Source: RUG14300 sp964561145
GTDB taxonomy: Bacteria > Bacillota > Clostridia > Christensenellales > CAG-1252
Reading direction: 5' to 3'
NCBI GenBank assembly: GCA_964561145.1
Contig: CAZLNZ010000011.1
Location: forward strand, 15,889 to 79,888
Length of the DNA stretch: 64,000 nt
A program made the translations under genes and the position numbers. Position 1 is the stretch's first letter, and each line of letters begins with the position of its first letter. Under the pieces are notes generated by a model. That model did not search any database, was not told the DNA's origin, and saw nothing but the letters and a program-made list of their open reading frames with translations. Positions 43,132 through 51,801 of the stretch are shown here, one piece after another.

Positions 43132-45144
43132 CTAGATAATACGGATATCTCTGTCGCTATCTACAATGCCTAATGCATAGGGATTGATTGCGATATGGAT
43201 TTCCTCACCTACAGACAAGTCTTGACCTTCGGAAAGGAACATATTAACCTTCTTTTCTCCGATGCTCAAAACTGCAAAACGCTCTGCACCGTAATCTAAA
43301 ACGCTATCGACAACAGCCTTTAAGCCGTCATTTGCTTGTTCTACACCATAAGGCGTGAAGTCAACTGCAAGGTTAACGCTGAAAGCCTTTCTGCCTGCGG
43401 CTGTAATTAATTTCTCGCTAATAACACTCGTTGCTTGGAAGTTTGCATCTTCAATCGCTAAGATATAGTTGTAAGCCTTCTTCGAAGCTTTCTCGCTAAG
43501 GAGATGTGCGGATAAAATATTCTTTGCAGGGAGAGGATTGACAATAACTTCACCGTATCTTGAGAAAGTCACTTTCTTTAGGTCGATGGATACTGTAGCA
43601 CCCTGAGAATTGATTTCTTGCGGAGCAATAGCGAATATGTTTTCGCCGTTTCCTTCCAACTCGAGAAGAATGGTTTTGCCGATAAGTTCACTGTTTACAA
43701 TATTTAATGAAATTCTTTCACCTATTGCCACACCGTTGTAAGGAGCGAACGAGGTCTTTGAGCACAAAGGCATACGCTTTGCTTCGAGCCTTGTATCATA
43801 GATGGGAGCATCGATTGTTTCAGGATAAACAATCGACTCGTTTTCTACGCCGTCAAAGAGGAATGCATCGGTAGGAATAGTCAAATCATATTCTCCGTTC
43901 TCAAGATTTAATGCCTTAGGAAGTGCAATGGATTTTCCGAGTATGCTTAATACGCCGTCACGGACTACGCCCTTGATTTCGTTGTTCTCGGGAATTCTGG
44001 GAAGGATTGTAACCTCGGTTTCTTTGTCGAAGAGATGAATTCTGCTTGCATCGAATGCAACCTTAATCTTATCTCCCTTGTAAACCTTGGTTCTAGGATC
44101 AACCTTGAGGGTCATTCTGGTCTTTGTTTCTGACAATGTTCCGTCGGCTTCGGGATCAAGCTCACAGAATACTATGGACTCGCTGCCCAAGTCTTCTACG
44201 ATGCTTACATCGGTTTCCAAAACGCATTCGGGATTATCTGCAACAAAGCTTTCTTCGATATGGATATCCTCGGGACGAATACCCATGATGACGGGTGTCT
44301 CACCGTCAAAGTAGCTTGCCTTAGCCTTTGCAAAATGTTTAGCAGGAACAAGGATCTTACGATCGTTAGCAAAGGTGATTTCAACCTTATTGCCAACTCT
44401 ATTGAGTGTTGCCTCAAAGAAATTCATTTGAGGTGTGCCGATAAAGCCTGCAACGAAAAGGTTGCCGGGATAATTGTAAAGATTTTGAGGGGTATCGATT
44501 TGTTGAACAAAGCCGAGCTTCATAACAACGATTCTGGTACCCATTGTCATAGCCTCAACCTGGTCGTGGGTAACGTAAATAAAGGTTGTTTGGAGTTTGT
44601 CATGGAGTTTGCTTATCTCGGTACGCATTTGAGCTCTCAACTTAGCATCCAAGTTTGAGAGAGGTTCGTCTAGCAAGAATACCTTAGGAGAACGGACGAT
44701 AGCACGACCAAGAGATACACGTTGTCTTTGACCACCGGAAAGAGCACGAGGCTTTCTGTCGAGATATTGGGTTATATCGAGAATTCTTGCAGCTTCGTTT
44801 ACCTTCTCTTCGATAACGTCTTTGGGAAGTTTTTTAAGCTTAAGAGCGAACTCCATATTCTCTCTAACCGTCATATGGGGGTAAAGTGCGTAGTTTTGGA
44901 AAACCATTGCGATATTTCTATCCTTTGGTTCTACGTCATTTACGACTTCACCGTCAATCATCAATTCGCCTGCAGAAATCTCTTCAAGACCTGCGATCAT
45001 TCTTAAGGTCGTAGATTTACCGCAGCCGGAAGGTCCGACGAAAACGATAAACTCTTTGTCCTCGATTTCCATATTGAAATCGTTTACTGCTTTAACGTTG
45101 CCGTCATATACTTTGTAAATGTGTTTTAAGCTTAAGCTAGCCAT
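43132..45144 (-). CDS. malK: MalK/MsmX-type ABC transporter ATPase with long C-terminal extension
   Basis: The first 370 residues are a standard sugar-importer ATPase: Walker A GPSGCGKST (37-45), Q-loop FQNYALYP, signature LSGGQRQR, Walker B VFLLDEPLSNLD, switch HDQ, then a TOBE domain with GIRPEDIHIEE. Family members normally end at about 360-380 residues. Here about 290 more residues follow, with beta-rich segments that look like further TOBE-like units; the end (VGEEIHIAINPYALGIVDSD) resembles a TOBE terminus. It would energise the MalFG permease. It is the last gene of the operon, 9 bases after the pullulanase gene. Confidence 0.9.
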   Translation of the reverse strand: MASLSLKHIYKVYDGNVKAVNDFNMEIEDKEFIVFVGPSGCGKSTTLRMIAGLEEISAGELMIDGEVVNDVEPKDRNIAMVFQNYALYPHMTVRENMEFALKLKKLPKDVIEEKVNEAARILDITQYLDRKPRALSGGQRQRVSLGRAIVRSPKVFLLDEPLSNLDAKLRAQMRTEISKLHDKLQTTFIYVTHDQVEAMTMGTRIVVMKLGFVQQIDTPQNLYNYPGNLFVAGFIGTPQMNFFEATLNRVGNKVEITFANDRKILVPAKHFAKAKASYFDGETPVIMGIRPEDIHIEESFVADNPECVLETDVSIVEDLGSESIVFCELDPEADGTLSETKTRMTLKVDPRTKVYKGDKIKVAFDASRIHLFDKETEVTILPRIPENNEIKGVVRDGVLSILGKSIALPKALNLENGEYDLTIPTDAFLFDGVENESIVYPETIDAPIYDTRLEAKRMPLCSKTSFAPYNGVAIGERISLNIVNSELIGKTILLELEGNGENIFAIAPQEINSQGATVSIDLKKVTFSRYGEVIVNPLPAKNILSAHLLSEKASKKAYNYILAIEDANFQATSVISEKLITAAGRKAFSVNLAVDFTPYGVEQANDGLKAVVDSVLDYGAERFAVLSIGEKKVNMFLSEGQDLSVGEEIHIAINPYALGIVDSDRDIRII

Positions 45145-45153
45145 AGCATCCTC

Positions 45154-48000
45154 CTATTTTTGTACTAAAATTACCGTTTCATATGCCGATAATGTGATAG
45201 AATTATTAACTGTTTTGGTGGAATCGAAATCGAATCCTTTACCGTTTGCTATAATCGTCCAAGTGCCGCTCAATGTCATTTTTACATCATTACCTGTGGG
45301 ATTGACCATCACTTGAACCTTTGAATACTCATCACTACTAACCTCTCTTGTAAAGGTATAGTAAATGCAGCCACTATCGTTACAGTTGACTTCCGCCTGC
45401 TTCGAGCCTTTGCCTATGGATGTAAACCTCTTGGTTCTAAGCTCGATAAGGGATTTGTACCAGTTATATAAGCCGTTAAAATCCTCTTGTCTGTAGTAGT
45501 CGATGGCGTTAATCTTGTCCTGTGCGTTGTAGCTGTTGTGATTTCCGTATTTAGTTCTTGCTAGCTCCTCACCTGCTAGTATAAACGAAGTTCCCTTCGA
45601 TGTCAATACCAAAGTTGCCACAATTTCATTCTTTTTTTCTACAACGCTGTTATATTCGCTATAAATAGTAGGGCTTTTATCACCTATAGTGGTATGAATG
45701 AGTTGATCCCAAAGGGTATAGTTGTCGTGAGCTGCGGCATAGGTTATAGAGTAGTCGGGATTCTCCGAGAGAACTCCTTCTCCGCTATAATTCAGCATTA
45801 AGCCGTTTACTCCCGCCATAACCTTATTAAGGGTGTTGGTATCCGTAACACCTTGAGCATATCCGCTAGAGGGATTGTTGCTTCCTCTTATGCCGTCTCT
45901 CATTCTGTCGTTGAATATTTTAATTCCGTTGAGTTTGTTAACGTTATCGGCATTTGCGCTAATTCCGTCTTGAAGTCCTAGTGAACCTGCAGACCAAGGC
46001 TCGCCGTATAAAAGTATGCCCTCACCGCCGGGAAGCTTGTTGACTGCCTCCCTGATTTGGTTCATTGTTTCAACGTCGTGAATAGCCATAAGGTCGAAAC
46101 GGAATCCGTCAATGTGATATTCCTCTGCCCAGTAAACAACGGAGTCAATCATATACTTTCTAAACATCGCTCTTTCCGATGCGGTTTCGTTACTACAACC
46201 GGAGCCGTCGGAGAGGGTATATAAACCTAAGGAATTTGTAGCCCAAGCCTTTTTGCCGAAGGTACCTGTTTCCGAAAGAAGTGCTTGACGGTAATAGTAT
46301 CCGGGGACTGTTTGTTCAAACCAGCTGTCAGAGGTGTAGGTATGATTATATACTACGTCCATTATAACACCGATTCCTGCGTTATGGAGTGCTTGAACCA
46401 TTTGTTTAAATTCATTTACTCTAACTTCGCCGTCCTCTGCGTTTGTAGCATAGCTACCTTCGGGAACATTATAGTTTTTAGGATCATATCCCCAGTTTTG
46501 CTTGGAGGTATAATCGGTATTGTTGTTGTATTCCTCGTCAACCGTTGCGAAATCGTATACGGGATTCAAGTGAACGTAGGTAACGCCCAAATCTTTTAGA
46601 TAACTAATACCGGTTTTAATTGTATCATCACCTTTGATATGGGTATTTTCCTCGGTAAAGGCTAAGTATTTGCCCTTATAGGTAATTCCGTTATCTGCTG
46701 CAATTGAGAAATCTCTGACGTGAATTTCCCAAATAACGGCGGTTTCGGAATTGTTTTCTCTGATAACCTTTGCCTTTTGTATATCCTCAGCCCAGCCTAC
46801 GGGATCTGTAGAGTCAAGGTCGATTACCATGGCTCTGTTTCCGTTAACACCGACAGCCTTTGCGTAGACGTCAACAACTTCCTTTTGATCGCCTTCAACG
46901 TAATTGGTATAAGTGTAGTAAACGCCCGCAAGATCGCCTTCGACGGTTGCTTCCCAGACACCGTTTTTTGTCAAGGTCATATCGACAGCCGAGCGGTAAA
47001 GGGTTGTATCGAGTTCGTTTCCCGACTTATAGAAGTTAATCTTAACATTTGTGGAAACAGGAGCCCAGAGTCTAAAGGTTGTGCTATTCTTTGAGTAGAT
47101 TGCTCCGAGTGCGGTATCGGTCGAGGGAACACATTCCTTGTTGAACTTGTCTGACAGATAGAGTCTTGTTTTCATGCAGCTGGTTCTAAATATGGATACA
47201 TCTTCGATATAGATTTGATAATCTGCATTCCAGTCGAAGTCGTTTTCCATATTAAGACCGGTTATTTTACCCTCTAAGCCGTCTTTAGATACATACGATG
47301 CCTTTAGATTGTCTTTATAAAGGGTTCCCTCGCTATCATTAGCAAGATCGTCGATTTTATAAAGCTGAATTTTGGTGCTGGTGGTTATAGGCTTTGTAGA
47401 TTGGAATAACAAAGTGTTAAAGTCATCGAATTTAGCCGATTGTATCTTTTCAAATGCCGATTTTGCGGAAGCAAGTGATGTATAATTATTCTTATCGCCT
47501 GCAATAATCCATACATGATACTCGTTATTAGAGTCAAAGGTTATGGACAGGTAACGGTCGGAGGACAAGTCTTTACCTTGGTTTCCGTACCAATAAGGAG
47601 TAAGATAACCGATATTGTCCGTGTACGATCTAACCATAATAAGACCGAGCTTTTTACCGGCTTTAACGGCAGCGGTTTCGGTAGCGTTTAATTCTATACG
47701 GAAAATTCTGCCGTAGTTTGTAGTGTTCTCGTCTATTTCACGATAGAACTCCTCATCAAGCTCTTGATTTGACGAAGACGTACCGCTTTCTACTACTTTA
47801 CCGGTATCGATCCAGTAATAGGAACCCCACCTGACGTCGTCTTGACCGTTCCAGTTACTGTAGGAATACTCGTTATCTCCGTTGTAGAAGTGAACGATTA
47901 CCTTTCCGTTGTTATCGGCAGAACCCACAAAGCTTCCCAAGGGAAGCATTAGGGTTACCATAACTATAACGATTAATATTGCTAAAAGTTTTTTCTTCAT
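45154..48000 (-). CDS. pulA: Secreted type I pullulanase (GH13)
   Basis: The 948-residue product has a signal peptide (1-28) without lipobox. It has an N-terminal CBM41-like region starting VIVHFYNGDNEYSYSNW, a CBM48-like domain (about 290-400) and a GH13 barrel (about 415-850). The pullulanase motif NWGYDPKNYNVPEGSY is present. The catalytic Asp is in GFRFDLM (near 636), the acid-base Glu in LLYGEPW (near 667) and the third Asp in AAHDNYTLWD (near 757). It cleaves alpha-1,6 links in pullulan and branched dextrins. It lies between malG and malK, which supports a role in supplying linear dextrins to the importer. Confidence 0.95.
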   Translation of the reverse strand: MKKKLLAILIVIVMVTLMLPLGSFVGSADNNGKVIVHFYNGDNEYSYSNWNGQDDVRWGSYYWIDTGKVVESGTSSSNQELDEEFYREIDENTTNYGRIFRIELNATETAAVKAGKKLGLIMVRSYTDNIGYLTPYWYGNQGKDLSSDRYLSITFDSNNEYHVWIIAGDKNNYTSLASAKSAFEKIQSAKFDDFNTLLFQSTKPITTSTKIQLYKIDDLANDSEGTLYKDNLKASYVSKDGLEGKITGLNMENDFDWNADYQIYIEDVSIFRTSCMKTRLYLSDKFNKECVPSTDTALGAIYSKNSTTFRLWAPVSTNVKINFYKSGNELDTTLYRSAVDMTLTKNGVWEATVEGDLAGVYYTYTNYVEGDQKEVVDVYAKAVGVNGNRAMVIDLDSTDPVGWAEDIQKAKVIRENNSETAVIWEIHVRDFSIAADNGITYKGKYLAFTEENTHIKGDDTIKTGISYLKDLGVTYVHLNPVYDFATVDEEYNNNTDYTSKQNWGYDPKNYNVPEGSYATNAEDGEVRVNEFKQMVQALHNAGIGVIMDVVYNHTYTSDSWFEQTVPGYYYRQALLSETGTFGKKAWATNSLGLYTLSDGSGCSNETASERAMFRKYMIDSVVYWAEEYHIDGFRFDLMAIHDVETMNQIREAVNKLPGGEGILLYGEPWSAGSLGLQDGISANADNVNKLNGIKIFNDRMRDGIRGSNNPSSGYAQGVTDTNTLNKVMAGVNGLMLNYSGEGVLSENPDYSITYAAAHDNYTLWDQLIHTTIGDKSPTIYSEYNSVVEKKNEIVATLVLTSKGTSFILAGEELARTKYGNHNSYNAQDKINAIDYYRQEDFNGLYNWYKSLIELRTKRFTSIGKGSKQAEVNCNDSGCIYYTFTREVSSDEYSKVQVMVNPTGNDVKMTLSGTWTIIANGKGFDFDSTKTVNNSITLSAYETVILVQK

Positions 48001-48009
48001 ATTTTCTCC

Positions 48010-48930
48010 TTAACCCTTTACGGCACCTCCGGTAATACCTTCAACAAAGTATCTCTGTAGGCATAAGAATAATATTGTAATCGGTAGAGCTATTAACACG
48101 GCTCCCGCCATAAACATATTGTATTGCTCCGTAATCCTTCCGCCGTCTAACATACTATACAAGCCAACGGCTACCGTCCACGATTGCTCTGCGTTTCCTA
48201 AAAGATAGCTTGCAAAAATAAAGTCACCCCAGGGACCCAAGAAACTCATTAAAGCGGTATAAACGATAATGGGCTTGGATAGCGGAAGTATTATTTTTAC
48301 AAATATTTGTGCGTTAGTCGCACCGTCGATACGGGCTGCCTCGTCAAGAGATTTCGATACAGTGTCGAAGAAGCCCTTCGATACGTAGTAATTTAAACCT
48401 GCGGAGCCCGAATAAACCAGTATTAAAGCGAGCATAAGTCCTGCACGAGATGCGTGTTCACCTGCAAGATTTACCGACTTGAAGATATGGTATATTGCCG
48501 CCATTGACATAAATCCGGGGAACATACCCATTATCATTGCAATGCTTTGGAGCTTTTTGCGGGATTTAAAGCGGAAACGGCTCATAACATAAGCCATTGC
48601 AATCGTAAAGAATGTTGACAGGAATAGACAAACGCAAGCGATAATAAAGGTGTTTAGATACCATTTCCCATAATTGGTTTCGGCAAACAAAGCTTTATAC
48701 CAGTGGAAGCTAAACGACTCGGGTATTATTGAAGCCGTACCATAGGTTCCCTCCGGACCTGCAAAGGACTGGAATATTAACCAAATAAGGGGGAGAATCC
48801 AGATAATCGAGAGTACTGTAAGGATCGTATATGCGGCGGTTCTGCTAATATACTTCTTTCTCTTGATGCTTGCTTTCTTTGTTTTTACAGTGTTTTCAAT
48901 AGGAGTATTTTTAACAATTTCGTTATTCAT
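48010..48930 (-). CDS. malG: Maltodextrin ABC transporter permease MalG
   Basis: The 306-residue product has six transmembrane segments and the EAA loop EAARIDGATNAQIFVKIILPL-type motif (near 205) that docks to the ATPase. The ATG at 48930 is preferred because GGAGGA lies 8 bases upstream and its A is also the last base of the malF stop (TAATG), a coupled start. A longer frame from 48999 would overlap malF by 70 bases. It forms the membrane pore with MalF. Confidence 0.93.
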   Translation of the reverse strand: MNNEIVKNTPIENTVKTKKASIKRKKYISRTAAYTILTVLSIIWILPLIWLIFQSFAGPEGTYGTASIIPESFSFHWYKALFAETNYGKWYLNTFIIACVCLFLSTFFTIAMAYVMSRFRFKSRKKLQSIAMIMGMFPGFMSMAAIYHIFKSVNLAGEHASRAGLMLALILVYSGSAGLNYYVSKGFFDTVSKSLDEAARIDGATNAQIFVKIILPLSKPIIVYTALMSFLGPWGDFIFASYLLGNAEQSWTVAVGLYSMLDGGRITEQYNMFMAGAVLIALPITILFLCLQRYFVEGITGGAVKG

Positions 48931-50423
48931 TATTGGAAATCCTCCTCGTTCTTTGATGCAGATGAGTTGCGATAGGTGATTAACGATACTATCGAACAAA
49001 CTATAAAGGTCAATATACCTAAGCAGGAAGCAAGCTTATAGTTTTGTTGATCGGTTGTTACCGAATATAGCCAGGTTACCAGCAAGGAGGTAGAACCTGC
49101 AGATTCCTTATATACGCCGAAGGGACCGCCGCCTGTTAGTAGATAAATAACATTGAAGTTGTTTATGTTTCCTATAAATTGTGTGATAAGGTAGGGACCT
49201 GTTACGAACAATATGTAAGGAAGTGTTATTTTTCTAAAGGTTGTAATTTTATTTGCACCGTCAACCCTTGCAGACTCATAAAGGTCTTGAGGGATGTTCA
49301 TCAAGATACCCGAGGTAATGAGCATACTATAGGGAATACCAACCCAAAGGTTTATAACGATAACCAAAAATCTTGCCCAGTGCGTATTTGCGAACAAATC
49401 TACATTCTTGCCCAAGATCGCCATTATAGGACCGTAAGGTCCGAAAAGGGTACGCATTAACAGCAACGATACGAATTGAGGAATGGCTATTGTCAATACA
49501 AAGAAGGTACGCCATATCTTTTGACCTTTGATATCCTTTTTATTGATAAGAAGAGCCAATGCGACACCCAAGAAATAGTTAAGAAAGGTTGCACATAATG
49601 CCCAGACCAATGTCCAGCCGAGTACGGGGAAGAAGGTCGATGCAAGACCTGTTGTCCCTAACAATTCTCCGAAGTTTTTAAAGCCTACCCAGTCGAATCC
49701 TACGGTTGCGGAATGCTCTCTGTCGAAACTTGTGAATGCGATGAAAATCATAAATATCAAGGGAAGAACCGTAAATATGATTACACCGATTAACGATACC
49801 GACAAAAGAACAATGTAGAATTTGTTGTCAAAAAGCTGTTTCAAGTCCTCTTTGAAACTCTGCGGTTTTTTGCCGACAACGGAATCCTCGTAGGTTTCAT
49901 AGGCACTTCTTATATTCATTAAGTAAACTACGATAAATGCGGCAATTACTATTATTGCAACGACACCGTATAATAGGCACAGCATAGAGTCTTGCCCACC
50001 TATCGTAAGTCTGTTTCCTGTTTCTATATCGGTTAAGCCGTAGCCGAACTCTGTGCCTAACGTAAAGAAATCTTTAATTGCGCCGGCACCGTTAAAACAC
50101 ATATAGAAAATGAACAGAAGCTCTATTCCGAGATATATCAAGCCTTTTCCTATTTGTTTGTGAGCAAAAGATCCACTCCCCATAAATATATAGGACAGCT
50201 TGACGCCGATATCTCCTTTCTTGAAATAATTATAGTACCTAATAAACCAATCTTTAATGCTCGTTCCTATTTTAATACCGAGTTTTTTTAGATTGGCGGG
50301 AAGGTTCTTGAAGAAGTCTACGGTCTTATCCTTAAGCCTTATAAAGAAGGCTTTGATTATGTTCCATAGCTTAACAAAGAATTCCTTTGCTCCCGATTGA
50401 ATATTTGCAAAAAATTCTTTCAT
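48930..50423 (-). CDS. malF: Maltodextrin ABC transporter permease MalF
   Basis: The 497-residue product is longer than usual for Gram-positive MalF (about 290-450). A basic, amphipathic N-terminus of about 70 residues (repeats of Phe-Lys-rich helix) is followed by eight or so transmembrane segments and the EAA-like loop ESARVDGANKITTFRKITLPY (split here as ESARVDGAN and FRKITLPY, near 385-405). The extra N-terminus may lie along the inner membrane face. It is encoded between malE and malG. Confidence 0.93.
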   Translation of the reverse strand: MKEFFANIQSGAKEFFVKLWNIIKAFFIRLKDKTVDFFKNLPANLKKLGIKIGTSIKDWFIRYYNYFKKGDIGVKLSYIFMGSGSFAHKQIGKGLIYLGIELLFIFYMCFNGAGAIKDFFTLGTEFGYGLTDIETGNRLTIGGQDSMLCLLYGVVAIIVIAAFIVVYLMNIRSAYETYEDSVVGKKPQSFKEDLKQLFDNKFYIVLLSVSLIGVIIFTVLPLIFMIFIAFTSFDREHSATVGFDWVGFKNFGELLGTTGLASTFFPVLGWTLVWALCATFLNYFLGVALALLINKKDIKGQKIWRTFFVLTIAIPQFVSLLLMRTLFGPYGPIMAILGKNVDLFANTHWARFLVIVINLWVGIPYSMLITSGILMNIPQDLYESARVDGANKITTFRKITLPYILFVTGPYLITQFIGNINNFNVIYLLTGGGPFGVYKESAGSTSLLVTWLYSVTTDQQNYKLASCLGILTFIVCSIVSLITYRNSSASKNEEDFQ

Positions 50424-50440
50424 ACTGTCCTCTCAAAAGA

Positions 50441-51772
50441 TTATTTCTCTTTAATGGTATTTTCTATAGACTTAAGCTCGCTATTCCAAGAGCTTTCTCC
50501 CTTTGTAAGCTTAAATACGCCGTATAGGAAGTTTGCCATAGGCGTCCAGTAAGCACTCATTTGAGAGATACCGGGCTTAAGGTTTGAATATTCGCTTTGG
50601 TTAACTACAACCTGTACGGTAGAAATTCCGCTGTCTACAGCGACCTCGAAAAGTTCCTCGCTGGTAGGACAGAATTCTCTTTCGGCAAGTCTTGTCTGTT
50701 GATTGTCGTCATTTGCAAGGAATGCTGCAAGTCTGCAAGACTCGGCTGTTGTTTTTGCATTACGAACAGATGTGGGCTTGTTGGAGATTCCGTACATTTT
50801 CACACCCGAGAAACTCATTAATTGTGTGTCTTTTCCGTCGAGTTTGATGGTAGGAAGCATTGCAACACCGAAGTTCGATCCCAACGCATCCTTGAATTGT
50901 GTAATCATGTGTGGACCTGAAATCATTGCTGCAACCTTGTTGGTTTTTAAAGCTGCAACCTGGTCTGCTTTAACTATACTGGAAAGCTTTTTCTGAGAAC
51001 CTAAGCTTGCGATGTATTTACAAGCTTTAACGGCATTGTCGTTTGCCAGATTAACATTTGTAGGATCATTCCCTTGCGGTCCGAAGATTTCAACCCCTGC
51101 AGTGTACAAGAACATGGTGGTATAGTAACTGTCCGACATATCTATACCGAGGTTTCCGTCAACACCGTTGATTGATTTGGAAAGTAAGGTTTCCAGGCTT
51201 CTTACATCTTGCTCGCTAACTAAAGATTTATTATAGTAAAGGAAGCAGTTCTCATAGGAATAGGGAATTGCATAATAATCGCTTCCGCTCTTGCATGCGG
51301 TTATAGCAACGCTGATCTGCTCCTCGATTTGGCTTTTATAGGTATTGGGTATTTTATAAAGAGCGTTTTGATTTAAGAGCAATCCAAGTTGGTCGTTAGC
51401 AAAAGAGAATACGTCCGCAGCAGCATCGATGTCACGGGTTACGCTAGTACTTACAACGTCCTCGCCGACGCATTCTACTGTGAAATTGTACTTATTAACG
51501 GAGTGGATAACCTTATATTCCTCAAGCATTTCCCATATCATATCCTCATCTTCGGAGGCACACCAAACCTTAAGGTTATAGGTTGAGCCATCGTCGGTAT
51601 CGATGCCTTGATTGTTGCCCGAGTTATTTGAACCGCCTTGGTTATTGTTGCCGCCTTGATTGCCGCCGGCAGAGGAGTCAACATAAACATATACGACCTC
51701 TCTATCGCAAGCTACCAAGAAGGTAGCTGCGACAAGTATTACTACTAATAAACAAATTAAAACTTTTTTCAT
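50441..51772 (-). CDS. malE: Maltodextrin-binding lipoprotein MalE
   Basis: The ATG at 51772 follows AGGAG by 8 bases and opens a lipoprotein signal (MKKVLICLL ... FLVAC, Cys near 22). An earlier in-frame ATG at 51820 would lie inside the preceding gene's stop region. The 443-residue product has a Gly/Asn/Ser linker (about 35-60) and then the type 1 sugar-binding fold (LKVWCASEDEDMIWEMLEEY, ISGPHMITQFKDALG, SRLAAFLAND-type segment). It would hand maltodextrins to MalFG. It is the fourth gene of the operon. Confidence 0.92.
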   Translation of the reverse strand: MKKVLICLLVVILVAATFLVACDREVVYVYVDSSAGGNQGGNNNQGGSNNSGNNQGIDTDDGSTYNLKVWCASEDEDMIWEMLEEYKVIHSVNKYNFTVECVGEDVVSTSVTRDIDAAADVFSFANDQLGLLLNQNALYKIPNTYKSQIEEQISVAITACKSGSDYYAIPYSYENCFLYYNKSLVSEQDVRSLETLLSKSINGVDGNLGIDMSDSYYTTMFLYTAGVEIFGPQGNDPTNVNLANDNAVKACKYIASLGSQKKLSSIVKADQVAALKTNKVAAMISGPHMITQFKDALGSNFGVAMLPTIKLDGKDTQLMSFSGVKMYGISNKPTSVRNAKTTAESCRLAAFLANDDNQQTRLAEREFCPTSEELFEVAVDSGISTVQVVVNQSEYSNLKPGISQMSAYWTPMANFLYGVFKLTKGESSWNSELKSIENTIKEK

Positions 51773-51801
51773 ATTCTTTTCTCCTAAATATCCTTTACCT
51801 T

